DNA from: CAWIHS01 sp963836005
GTDB taxonomy: Bacteria > Pseudomonadota > Gammaproteobacteria > GRL18
Direction: 5' to 3'
DNA length: 64,000 nt
Assembly: GCA_963836005.1 (NCBI GenBank)
Contig: CAWIHS010000004.1
Location: 372,001 to 436,000, forward strand
Part shown: positions 47,144 through 55,164 of the stretch, in pieces
Layout: every line of letters begins with the position of its first letter
Position numbering within the stretch: position 1 is the stretch's first letter
Position numbers and translations under genes: made by a program
The notes under the pieces: generated by a model
What the model was told of the DNA's origin: nothing
The model's input: only the letters and a program-made list of their open reading frames with translations
The model's database searches: none

Positions 47144-47728
47144 ATAAGTTAATGATTTATTAATATATTAATTGAAGCTGGTATTAACCCTCTATGGCTC
47201 TGCTTATCACTAAAATCCCGGCCATCACAAAATAAGGCCGTTAAAAGGGTATGTCAGAAACACTTTTGACGGCCTGTTTTATCCCATTTTAGATCATCTT
47301 CAGCTTGTAAAGAATAAAGCGCTCATGGACCTGATATCCTATCCGTTTATCGTTTAGTAATGAATCCTGTTTCACTTTATGAATCGCTTTTCCTGCTATG
47401 ATTAGTTCCAATATATAATTAATCAGTTTCCTGGCCAGCTGCATAAACAAAAAAATCAGGACATTGCTTAAAGTATTATATCAAGATCTGGTTATATAAT
47501 GTTATAATGGTATACGTCCTGGAGCTGCAATTTTGAAGTCTTATGTGCAAACCGCAGAAACTTCAAAAGCGCGTGCCAGGCCTAAAAAGTTCATCAGCTA
47601 AAACCAGCTGAATGACAGCATTAGGCAATGTTAGGCTATGGCTGTCTCTCATGGCAAATTAGATCCAAAACAGTTATATTATTCGCTAGATTAACATAAA
47701 ATTGAACCAGAAAATTGGTATTCACACG
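47144..47728. other. Spacer between mutS and hemerythrin
   Basis: 585 bases without a supported gene. It contains a 15-bp hairpin at 47235-47275 (AGGCCGTTAAAAG and matching arm, two G-T pairs) with a short T-rich tail, which could end transcription in either direction. No gene ends close by, so it may be left from a lost gene or an untranslated RNA. Confidence 0.4.
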
Positions 47729-48136
47729 ATGAAAAAAATAGTTTGGACTGATAAGTATAGTGTCGGCGTTAACTCTATAGATATTCAACACAGGAAAATA
47801 ATCGAACTGATTAACATCCTGATTGAACATCATAATGACACTGCTGATTCTGATACTGTTTTTAATGTGCTGCAGGAAATGATGAAATATGCCCAAAAGC
47901 ACCTTGATGATGAAGAAAAACTATTGGAAAAATACGAATATCCTGAATTGATGCAGCATGCTGCGATTCATGTAGCCTATCTGGAACGGGTGGCTGAGTT
48001 TTCTTTTGAAGTAATGGCCCTGAATAACGATATTTCAACTGAGCTGCTGGAATTTCTTAAAAACTGGTGGATTCAACATATTCTTCAAGAAGACATGAAA
48101 TATCGTCCCTTCTTTGAGCAGCAGGGTGTGAAATGA
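47729..48136 (+). CDS. Bacteriohemerythrin, second copy
   Basis: 135 residues from the ATG at 47729; a TTG at 47702 would add nine. Ligands are visible in SIDIQHRKI, KHLDDEEKLLEKYEYPEL, HAAIHVAYL and HILQEDMKYRPF. The single-domain diiron protein should bind oxygen. It differs considerably from the 4883 copy, so the two are not a recent duplication. Confidence 0.87.
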   Translation: MKKIVWTDKYSVGVNSIDIQHRKIIELINILIEHHNDTADSDTVFNVLQEMMKYAQKHLDDEEKLLEKYEYPELMQHAAIHVAYLERVAEFSFEVMALNNDISTELLEFLKNWWIQHILQEDMKYRPFFEQQGVK

Positions 48137-48219
48137 ATAATGCTTGCGCAGAGAAAATGAACCTCAGAAAATCACTCAAATGAGTAAAGGATTTAACTAA
48201 TTCGTTTCCAACTTTAAAT

Positions 48220-48517
48220 AGCCTTCCTGGCTATATCATGAAACACAAAAAAAGTGTGATTTTTCGTAACTATTCAGCGTGTCTAAGATTCTGTAGTATG
48301 CGGTTGCTGTCAGGTGTTTGTGAAAGGCAGATAATTGCTCCATGCATAACCTGCATTTCCCACATCCATGTGAGTCAATAAATACCTGATAGTAACCACG
48401 ATCTTTAAAATACCCTGAATAGTTACGATTTTTCTTTTACTGCGTTTGCAATGATATGCCATCGTTAAAATTACGACACATCCCTGTGCCACAAGTGTCC
48501 ATCTAAAAACGCATGGA
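48220..48517. repeat. Repeat D copy split by a B element
   Basis: The left part has AATAGCCTTCCTGGCTATAT and the right part has CACATCCCTGTG and GTCCATCTAAAAACGCATGG, matching 23095-23158 in order. The B element at 48266-48426 lies between them, so D was present first. Confidence 0.65.
48266..48426. mobile_element. Family B element, 161 bp
   Basis: GTAACTATTCAGCGTG and matching right end are flanked by the perfect 8-bp duplication GATTTTTC (48258-48265, 48427-48434). The cassette is in inverted orientation relative to other copies: the CACATGGATGTGG and GCAGGTTATGC modules read on the minus strand. Confidence 0.87.
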
Positions 48518-48551
48518 CATTAATTGACCCAGCACTTAATAGATTTTCACT

Positions 48552-49364
48552 TCAAACCTCTACCGGTGTATCTGGATGATTACCCCATTCAGACCAGGAG
48601 CCTGCATAGCCTTTGACTTTGTTAAATCCTGCCGCCCGTAAAACGTAATAGGAATATGAGGAGCGGTGGTGACTATGGCAGTAGACGATAATGTTGTGAT
48701 CTTTATTTAATCCTTTTTCAGCCAAGGCTGATTTTATTTCATCCATGGGGAGCATACGCAGGTTTTTTGCTTTGTCCATGGCGTTGGTCCATTCATAGTG
48801 AATGGCGCCGGGAATATGTCCGGCCTTGCCGGCAAAAGCTTTGTGGCCGTTGTATTCGGCCAGTGAACGTGCATCCAGCAACTGAGTGTTGTTATCATTG
48901 AGGTGCTGCTGTACATAATCCAGTGAGGCTATGACTGTTTCATCATGATGATATTCAAATGTGCTTGACACGGGGTGAGTTTCATCCTGTGATAACGGAT
49001 GGCCTTCATTTGCCCAGGCGAACAGGCCGCCATTGAGTAAAGAAACTTTATGGTGACCCGCCAGTTGCAGGGTCCAGAGAAGACGACAGGCTTTACCGCC
49101 GCCTTCATCGTCATAGGCAATCACATGAGTGTTTGGCGTAATACCCAAAGCCGAAAAGATGCTGATTAATTGAGCTTTTTCTGGGACCAGGCCCATAACC
49201 GGTTTTTCAATCTTTATAATTTTTGCATAATCCAGGTGAATAGCACCAGGAATATAAGAGCGGGGATAGAGATCCCGCTTACAAAGATCAACGATGAGTA
49301 AATTTTTATCCTGCAGATGTTGTTGCAAATCTGCTGGTTCAATGATCAATGGGTAGTGTGGCAT
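48552..49364 (-). CDS. Two-domain rhodanese sulfurtransferase
   Basis: 270 residues with two rhodanese domains (about 1-125 and 145-265). The second has the catalytic C229 in IVYCHSHHRSSYSYYVLRAAG; the first has no cysteine at the equivalent place, as in thiosulfate and 3-mercaptopyruvate sulfurtransferases. The loop CHSHHRS is unusual: it contains three histidines and lacks the CRKGVT or CGSGVTA forms. No signal peptide, so probably cytoplasmic. Confidence 0.85.
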   Translation of the reverse strand: MPHYPLIIEPADLQQHLQDKNLLIVDLCKRDLYPRSYIPGAIHLDYAKIIKIEKPVMGLVPEKAQLISIFSALGITPNTHVIAYDDEGGGKACRLLWTLQLAGHHKVSLLNGGLFAWANEGHPLSQDETHPVSSTFEYHHDETVIASLDYVQQHLNDNNTQLLDARSLAEYNGHKAFAGKAGHIPGAIHYEWTNAMDKAKNLRMLPMDEIKSALAEKGLNKDHNIIVYCHSHHRSSYSYYVLRAAGFNKVKGYAGSWSEWGNHPDTPVEV

Positions 49365-49418
49365 GTTAATTCTCGATTGTTACAGCCTAAATAAATGTTC
49401 TTAAAAGGTGTTCATTTA

Positions 49419-49494
49419 GCACCGGAACCTGTGATGTATCATTTCGGGATTTGATGCTAATATGAGCGAAATGATGTATTACAGGGTCTGGTGC
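49419..49494. repeat. Long imperfect hairpin, 28-bp arms
   Basis: 49419-49446 and 49467-49494 are inverted copies with 23 of 28 pairs exact, and three of the five differences are G-U compatible. The loop is 20 bases. No T tract follows. It lies in the upstream region of the rhodanese gene. Confidence 0.7.
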
Positions 49495-49593
49495 GATGTC
49501 TCAATACTATGGCCACTATTTCCGAACAGCTGTTTAGTCTAGCTTGAGTGACATTTATCATTGAGGATTGTAAGTAAATTGTCTATATTAATT

Positions 49594-49968
49594 GCCACTA
49601 TTCAGCGTATTTTAAGATCGTGATTGCCATCCGGTATTTATTGACCCACATGGATGTGGGAAATGCAGGTTATGCATGGAGCAATTACCTGCCCAGAAGA
49701 CGCCGTGAATACATCCATGGTCGTTCCCGGCATTCCTGCCTCACACGACACTTGTACTTCCCTGTATATCCGTAGGCCTGGATGTGCCATGACCACCCCA
49801 TGGATGGTGGGAATGCATGTGAGAGACAGGAGTCGTAATCGTCCTTGCCACATACACTTGACCTACAGGGATGCAGGGAATGCAGATTATACAGGAGCAA
49901 TTATCTGCCTTCCACAAACACCTGATAGCAAACACTTATACAGAATCTTAGATACGCTGAATAGTTAC
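49594..49968. mobile_element. Family B element, 375 bp
   Basis: Left end GCCACTATTCAGCG (two bases changed) and right end CGCTGAATAGTTAC, with perfect 8-bp duplication TATTAATT (49586-49593, 49969-49976). It is the longest B cassette, with modules CCCACATGGATGTGGG (49645-49660), GCAGGT...ACCTGC, AGAAGACGCCGTGAATAC, CACCCCATGGATGGTGGG, and GCAGAT...ATCTGC. It ends 43 bases before the peroxidase gene. Confidence 0.87.
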
Positions 49969-50011
49969 TATTAATTTTATTTACAGATTTTTATTAAATT
50001 TCTTTATATAT

Positions 50012-51016
50012 ATGGATAAGTTCATGAATATCAAAGCACCTGTTGTTGCGTTGCTCTTATCGGGATCTGTTCTGGGCGGAGCTGCCGCAGCTGAAGAGCC
50101 AATAAAGCCCATTACACCGGTTCAGGAAATCAATCTGGCCCAGGTAGAGTTAGGCAAAAAGTTGTTTTTTGATCCGCGCCTGTCTAAATCCGGCTTTATT
50201 TCCTGTAACTCCTGTCATAATCTGAGCATGGGGGGAACCGATAACCTGCAAACGTCCATTGGCCATAACTGGCAGGAGGGGCCAATCAACTCACCCACAG
50301 TGTTAAATTCAAGCCTTAACATAGCACAATTTTGGGATGGCCGCGCGGCTGATTTAAAAGCACAGGCTGGAGGGCCGATTGCAAATCCTGGAGAAATGGC
50401 GTCAACCCATACACTTGCGCTGGATGTACTGCAGTCTATACCTGAATATGTCATAGAATTCAAACAGGTCTTCGGCACTGAGGAAATCAATATTGATGAG
50501 GTGACCCAGGCCATTGCAGAATTTGAAAAAACCCTGGTGACGCCAAATTCACGCTTTGATCAGTGGCTGCTTGGAGATAAAAACGCCATTAATGAAAACG
50601 AACTGGCAGGTTATACATTATTTAAACAGGCCGGTTGTACTGCATGTCATAATGGCCAGGCTGTAGGCGGTTCATCATTCCAGAAAATGGGTCTGGTGGA
50701 ACCCTATAACACAGATAATAAGGCTGAAGGTCTTGTCGGGGTCACCGGAAAAGATGCCGATCGTTTTAAATTCAAAGTGCCTACTTTGCGTAATGTGGAA
50801 TTGACCTACCCGTATTTTCATGATGGTGAAGCCGCAACACTGACGGAGGCTGTTGATATCATGGGTAAATTACAGTTAGGCAAACAGTTTACTGATGCCG
50901 AGAATGCTCAGATTGTTGCTTTTCTAAAAACATTGACCGGTGATCAGCCATCCTTTGCATTGCCGATTTTACCGCCTTCAGTTGACAGTACGCCAAAACC
51001 CCAACCGTTTGAGTAA
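50012..51016 (+). CDS. Diheme cytochrome c peroxidase (MauG/CcpA family)
   Basis: 334 residues with a signal peptide (to about 28, GGAAAAEE). Two heme sites are seen: C65-NS-C68-H69 and C209-TA-C212-H213. NSPTVLNSSLNIAQFWDGRAADLKAQAGGPI is a family signature, and VPTLRNVELTYPYFHDG holds a distal ligand region. It reduces hydrogen peroxide in the periplasm with electrons from small cytochromes or copper proteins. Confidence 0.93.
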   Translation: MDKFMNIKAPVVALLLSGSVLGGAAAAEEPIKPITPVQEINLAQVELGKKLFFDPRLSKSGFISCNSCHNLSMGGTDNLQTSIGHNWQEGPINSPTVLNSSLNIAQFWDGRAADLKAQAGGPIANPGEMASTHTLALDVLQSIPEYVIEFKQVFGTEEINIDEVTQAIAEFEKTLVTPNSRFDQWLLGDKNAINENELAGYTLFKQAGCTACHNGQAVGGSSFQKMGLVEPYNTDNKAEGLVGVTGKDADRFKFKVPTLRNVELTYPYFHDGEAATLTEAVDIMGKLQLGKQFTDAENAQIVAFLKTLTGDQPSFALPILPPSVDSTPKPQPFE

Positions 51017-51031
51017 AATCTTACCTGTAAT

Positions 51032-51333
51032 CATAGGTAGGTACTTAAGCAAAATCAGGTGCGGATAATCGAGTATTTGTTCCAGAAGACGCCGTAAATA
51101 CTTCCATGGTCGTTCCCGGCTTCCTGCCTCCCACGGCACTTATACTTCCATGTATGTCGTAGGCTTGAATGTGGCATCCATGCCACATACACTTGACCTG
51201 CAAGGACGACTTCGGCTCCTGCCTCTCGCATGCATTTCCACCATCCATGGTGGTCATGTAGGGAATGCAGATCACGCAGGAGCAATTATCTGCCTTCCAC
51301 AAACACTCAACTATCCTTAAGTGCCTACGTATG
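51032..51333. mobile_element. Family A element, 302 bp
   Basis: CATAGGTAGGTACTTAAG and matching right end are flanked by the perfect 10-bp duplication TACCTGTAAT (51022-51031, 51334-51343). The cassette has GTGGCATCCATGCCAC (51171-51186), CCACCATCCATGGTGG (51238-51253), AGAAGACGCCGTAAATAC and GCAGAT...ATCTGC modules. Confidence 0.9.
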
Positions 51334-51489
51334 TACCTGTAATATTTACCCAATAATTTAAATCATTATAAAATCTACGCCTTTCCCCTCGCAGTGAGAA
51401 GGCTGGGATGGGGGGCAAATCTTAATGGACAATACTGAATTAAATATTTTAACCCGCTCTTAACTCCCCTGAAAAGGGTGGAGGGACAC

Positions 51490-51819
51490 ATGGTGAAAAT
51501 ATTTCCTGCTATGGTTTTGCCCTGTTCAGAGCGGTTGATTAAGATGTTCAGGATTGAAAATTTTGATATAAGGCGCATCTCCACTGATGCCTTTGACTTC
51601 GCCTTCAGGGCAGATTATGGTAACTGCTGCAGGCAATTTGCTTCATACTGGGCCCACTTTTTATGGATTTTTTTATTTCCATATTTACAGCTTTCGGGCT
51701 TAACGTTTGCAACGCTATTCGACGAAATATTTTCTGCCAGTTTTGTGCCGGAAACAGGGCATCCCGGCATTGTTTTGCTGAAGGCAGCTCAGCTGATTTA
51801 TGATTTCCTGCAAGAGTAG
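51490..51819 (+). CDS. Possible small protein, unsupported family
   Basis: The frame of 109 codons starts at an ATG preceded by a strong GGAGGGA. One hydrophobic stretch (FLWIFLFPYLQLSGLTFATLF) could span a membrane. Codon use looks irregular, and the start lies near a G/C-run segment that resembles worn family C sequence. It may be chance. Confidence 0.25.
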   Translation: MVKIFPAMVLPCSERLIKMFRIENFDIRRISTDAFDFAFRADYGNCCRQFASYWAHFLWIFLFPYLQLSGLTFATLFDEIFSASFVPETGHPGIVLLKAAQLIYDFLQE

Positions 51820-51940
51820 CGATTTAGATAACGTCTGATTGATTTAATAGTGACTTTAAGGAATTTTAGTTGAATGGTGAATGTTTTTAGCGGTTAAAAG
51901 GGAAATTCATTGGCTGATCATTAACGCAAATGTGTACATT

Positions 51941-52315
51941 TTATAAGCTGCATTCCTGCTCCTGGATTGCTTTCCAGTGTTGATAATTAGCATTGTCATT
52001 CGCCTGCAGATAGATAGCCGTGACTATTCGTGCATGCAGGCATGTTTTAGCATGGTCTCCTGCTTGCCTGGCTAACTGATACTGCTCAACTGCTTCTGCC
52101 GCCACCTGCTCATGATTGTCGGAACTTTTATTTGCAAAATGCCTTTCCAGTCCCATCACTACAACCCAGAGAATACCTATAATAACTATTAAATAGAGGA
52201 GCAGTTGACTTACTGACAAGCAAAAAACTTTCCTGTTAGGGTGCCCGCACTTTGGGCAATGTGAGGCTTCGATGGAAATTTCTTCGCCGCAATTTTTACA
52301 ATCAACATTTGTCAC
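51941..52315 (-). CDS. Zinc-ribbon membrane protein
   Basis: 124 residues. The N-terminal zinc ribbon (CKNCGEEISIEASHCPKCG, residues 6-24) is followed by one membrane helix (about 34-56) and a helical soluble part of about 65 residues resembling a TPR-like hairpin (VEQYQLARQAGDHAKTCLHARIVTAIYLQANDN). Function unknown. It lies downstream of the heme protein at 52371 on the same strand with a 55-base gap. Confidence 0.72.
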   Translation of the reverse strand: MTNVDCKNCGEEISIEASHCPKCGHPNRKVFCLSVSQLLLYLIVIIGILWVVVMGLERHFANKSSDNHEQVAAEAVEQYQLARQAGDHAKTCLHARIVTAIYLQANDNANYQHWKAIQEQECSL

Positions 52316-52370
52316 TTATACGCTCCTCTTATTTTCAAAGAGAAATTGCCGCCAATCTGTAAAATACGAT

Positions 52371-53000
52371 TTATTGTTCGGCCAGTGGAGAATATACCTT
52401 TTTGATAGAAACTGCTCCCATCAGGTCACCCAGTAGATAACCAAAAGATTTATCCTGCGGATAAAAGAACTTGATTGAGTTAACCACTTCACTGTCTATA
52501 TCTTTTTTTGTGCCATGACATTTCAGACAAAAAGGGGTTGCAATCATGGGTTTCATGTAACGATAGTATCTCTCTGCCGGTTCCTGAACCAGCTCAACGA
52601 TTTCTAACTCATCGGGTTGATGACCCTTTTTTAGCATTTTCTGCATTTTAAGCAGTCCGGCCTGCTCCCATGCATCAGCATGGCCGGTAACGACATTACG
52701 CGGATTAAGACTGACAAGGTTCAAAATAATATTATGTTTGATTGAATATTCATAATAGACTTGCGGTGCGGTAATTCTGCATACTTCAGCCGCCGCATAA
52801 AGGCCAATGCTCTCAACTTCGAATTCGCAGGTGCGGATCAAAGAGGCCATGAAATTAGTGGTGATATTACGGCTTTGTCTGGCAAATTCATCAAGTTTTG
52901 GCTCTTGCGCCTGCAGCGGGTTAGCACACAAAAGTATCAACAGGGCTAATAGACAGGCAAACATGGGTTTACTTAGAGAGAATTTCATTTTTTTTTTCAC
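52371..53000 (-). CDS. Tll0287-like (DUF3365) periplasmic c-type heme protein
   Basis: 209 residues with a signal peptide (to about 31, NPLQAQE) and the Tll0287-like domain: YYRYMKPMIATPFCLKCHG with C158-x2-C161-H162 for covalent heme, then KSFGYLLGDLMGAVSIKK. The PAS-like domain carries heme c and is often the input part of membrane sensors. Here it is free-standing, without HAMP or kinase. It starts 17 bases after the Met-rich protein gene. Confidence 0.85.
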   Translation of the reverse strand: MKKKMKFSLSKPMFACLLALLILLCANPLQAQEPKLDEFARQSRNITTNFMASLIRTCEFEVESIGLYAAAEVCRITAPQVYYEYSIKHNIILNLVSLNPRNVVTGHADAWEQAGLLKMQKMLKKGHQPDELEIVELVQEPAERYYRYMKPMIATPFCLKCHGTKKDIDSEVVNSIKFFYPQDKSFGYLLGDLMGAVSIKKVYSPLAEQ

Positions 53001-53017
53001 TAGCTAACTGACATTTA

Positions 53018-53539
53018 TTATTGAGGGTTCATCATATTGCGTAAAAATGTAGGCGGGGAAGTATATGAACCGCTCACCCGATATATATCATATCCCAGAT
53101 GATGCATGAGTAAATTCATACTATGTACATCGGTGGACAAAACCCCTATAAAATTAGTTAAATTATGGATATCACCTACCATCGAATCCATATCTTCTGC
53201 CATATGGCCCATATTATCCGTCAGCCGTGTCTGGATCGCTGATATACTTCGGTTCATCATGTACATGTGTCCATCCATAACCTTAATCCTTAAGGATATG
53301 TCTGTCATTTCATCCTTAATAAGATGCATGTCCTCGCCCATGCTGTAAATGACATGAGACATGGAAGTCATATTGGTGGACATATTGGAAATATGCCCCG
53401 TCATCTCCTGCATCAGGGAAACCATCTTATACATTAAAAATCCCATAAATCCTGCAAAAGCTACACCCGCAATCAGAGCAAAAGCGATCGCCGTTCTGCG
53501 GGTTAAGGATATTGAGTTGTTCAATTTTCTGGTGCTCAA
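53018..53539 (-). CDS. Met-rich single-span coiled-coil protein
   Basis: 173 residues: basic N-terminus, one membrane helix (about 15-40) and a long extracytoplasmic helix (about 42-150) with regular hydrophobic spacing, consistent with a coiled coil. 24 of 173 residues are Met, with several His (TGHISNM, DGHMYMM, MGHMAEDM, LLMHHLG). I know no exact family. Its place directly before the heme protein suggests they work together; metal binding by Met/His is possible but inferred. Confidence 0.75.
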   Translation of the reverse strand: MSTRKLNNSISLTRRTAIAFALIAGVAFAGFMGFLMYKMVSLMQEMTGHISNMSTNMTSMSHVIYSMGEDMHLIKDEMTDISLRIKVMDGHMYMMNRSISAIQTRLTDNMGHMAEDMDSMVGDIHNLTNFIGVLSTDVHSMNLLMHHLGYDIYRVSGSYTSPPTFLRNMMNPQ

Positions 53540-53970
53540 TGTATACGGGATATTCAGTCAAGGTGCATGGTGCGTTTTAAAAGTGTCCTGAGTGTAATTA
53601 TTCGCTTTTTTTATTGTTACTTCAATGATTTAAATCAGCATATTGTTAATTTATAAAATAATTATATATCTGCTTTTAATGATACTTCAAAGGCATAAGA
53701 TTTTCCCACGGATAGATTTAACAGAATCACACTTATTTCAGAAAATGAATACTCCACCGGCTAAAGCTGGTGGTTTCAGGTTACGGCTGAAAGCCGGATT
53801 GATCGGCTAAAATCGATTGGCAATATTTTGGCTATTTTATTTTTTCAACTTTTTCGCCCTCATTCCAACTCTCTCACTCATAGGGGAGGGAGAAGAGAAA
53901 AAGTATGACCGCCTAAAAGGATGGGGTTTTATGACCCCTATTTGAGACGCTAAAATGTCTGGTCACGATT
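53540..53970. other. Spacer, worn repeat remnants
   Basis: 430 AT-rich bases hold no supported gene. Around 53860-53930 a run of C/T-rich then G/A-rich sequence with GGGGAGGGAGAAG resembles a worn family C interior, but no ends or target duplication are left. Confidence 0.35.
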
Positions 53971-54223
53971 CATAGGTTAGTTCTTAAGCTAAAAATGTGG
54001 ATGAAGAATCGGGTATTTGTTGACCCACATGGAAGTGGAAAATGCAGGTTATGCATGGAGCAATTACCGGCCCAGAAGGCGCCGTAAATATATCCAGTCG
54101 TTCCCGGCATCCTGCCTCACACGACACTTATACTTCCATGTATGTCGTAGGCTTTCTATAGCCATCCCTGGCTATAGAAACTTCTTCCACAAATACCCGA
54201 TTCTCCTTAAGTACCTACGTATG
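53971..54223. mobile_element. Family A element, 253 bp
   Basis: CATAGGTTAGTTCTTAAG and the matching right end are flanked by the perfect 10-bp duplication GGTCACGATT (53961-53970, 54224-54233). The cassette has a 12-bp-stem hairpin at 54153-54180 around a TCCC centre, and the modules AGAAGGCGCCGTAAATAT and TCGTTCCCGGCATCCTGCC. Confidence 0.9.
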
Positions 54224-54465
54224 GGTCACGATTAGTGTATAACGGGTTGTTGAACAGTTATAACCTAATCCACCATCAAAAACCTGGATAGTTGCAAAGA
54301 TCCGAACTGCCGTTCCAGAATAGAACCATTTGGTTAATCAATTGCCTGTCATTCAGTGCAGGCTCAAATAAATCGGATTTCTCAAGGTGTGTAGTAAAAC
54401 AGCTTATGAACATAATGATTGAACTTTTTGTTCATAAGCACAGGACAATTTAACAAAACCACTCA

Positions 54466-54870
54466 CTACCAGAATTTTTCACCACTAAACTCCTGATTAA
54501 GAAGGGGTAATATATCGTGGCATAATTCTTCGGGTTCACAGGAACGAAAGATTGCCCGGAAGGTGGTATCACTGTCAAAAATGATATCGATCTTTGAAAT
54601 ATCCGTTTCTTTTAAAACAGAAACAGTCGTGATTTGTACTTCATTGCCCTGTAATTAACCAGCATAAATTGACCATCCCATTCCAACATACCCGTCTACA
54701 TCTTCTTCATATACAGGTGTGAGGATTTGCAGTCCAATGACACCGTAGTTTTCATTTATAGCGGCATATCCAAATGGGGCATTCCAGATGCCGTCATATT
54801 CTCCCTGAGCAAAAGCTGTTGAAGAGGAAACAGAAAACATCAAGAAGAACAAAAAGATAAATTTTTTCAT
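54466..54870 (-). pseudogene. Secreted protein gene broken by an in-frame TAA
   Basis: From the ATG at 54868-54870 a signal peptide (AFAQGEYDGIWNAP) and about 45 residues are read, then TAA at 54655-54657. The same frame continues as LQGNEVQITTVSVLKETDISKIDIIF... for another 62 codons to a TAG at 54466-54468, with no frameshift. Amino-acid composition stays protein-like after the TAA. The simplest reading is a nonsense mutation in a gene of 134 codons; readthrough is less likely. Function unknown. Confidence 0.75.
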
Positions 54871-55073
54871 GATCTTAATCGCCCATTTAGAATATTAATT
54901 CACCTCTATCATCAAAATACGCCGGATTCAGAGAAGCCGCAATGACGGAAATGAAATGAAGGTTGCTTTAGTTAATATTAGTCGGTAATTATGGTATTAG
55001 CTGAGATCAGGCTTAGCAGGATATAAATCCAGTGCAAATGAACATCTGGTTAAGCAATTTGGTAAGGGCGAGC

Positions 55074-55149
55074 TGTAGTTGCCCAAATCTAAATGAGCAG
55101 AGACCTTTAGCAAAAACGCTCACGATCAGAGCAGGTCTGAGCAACTACA
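55074..55149. repeat. Inverted repeat downstream of PiT gene
   Basis: TGTAGTTGC (55074-55082) and GCAACTACA (55141-55149) are perfect inverted copies, with inner AGACC/GGTCT pairing. The site lies just after the stop of the phosphate transporter and could act as a processing or termination structure; no T tract follows. Confidence 0.45.
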
Positions 55150-55164
55150 ACTTATATCCTACAA

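Noticed and set aside
51360..51489. Fourth family C copy
   Set aside because: G/C-run segments resemble the family interior, but neither terminal repeats nor a target duplication can be found.
3655..54223. CRISPR array
   Set aside because: The repeats are dispersed, have target duplications and variable interiors. There is no regular repeat-spacer unit and no cas gene.
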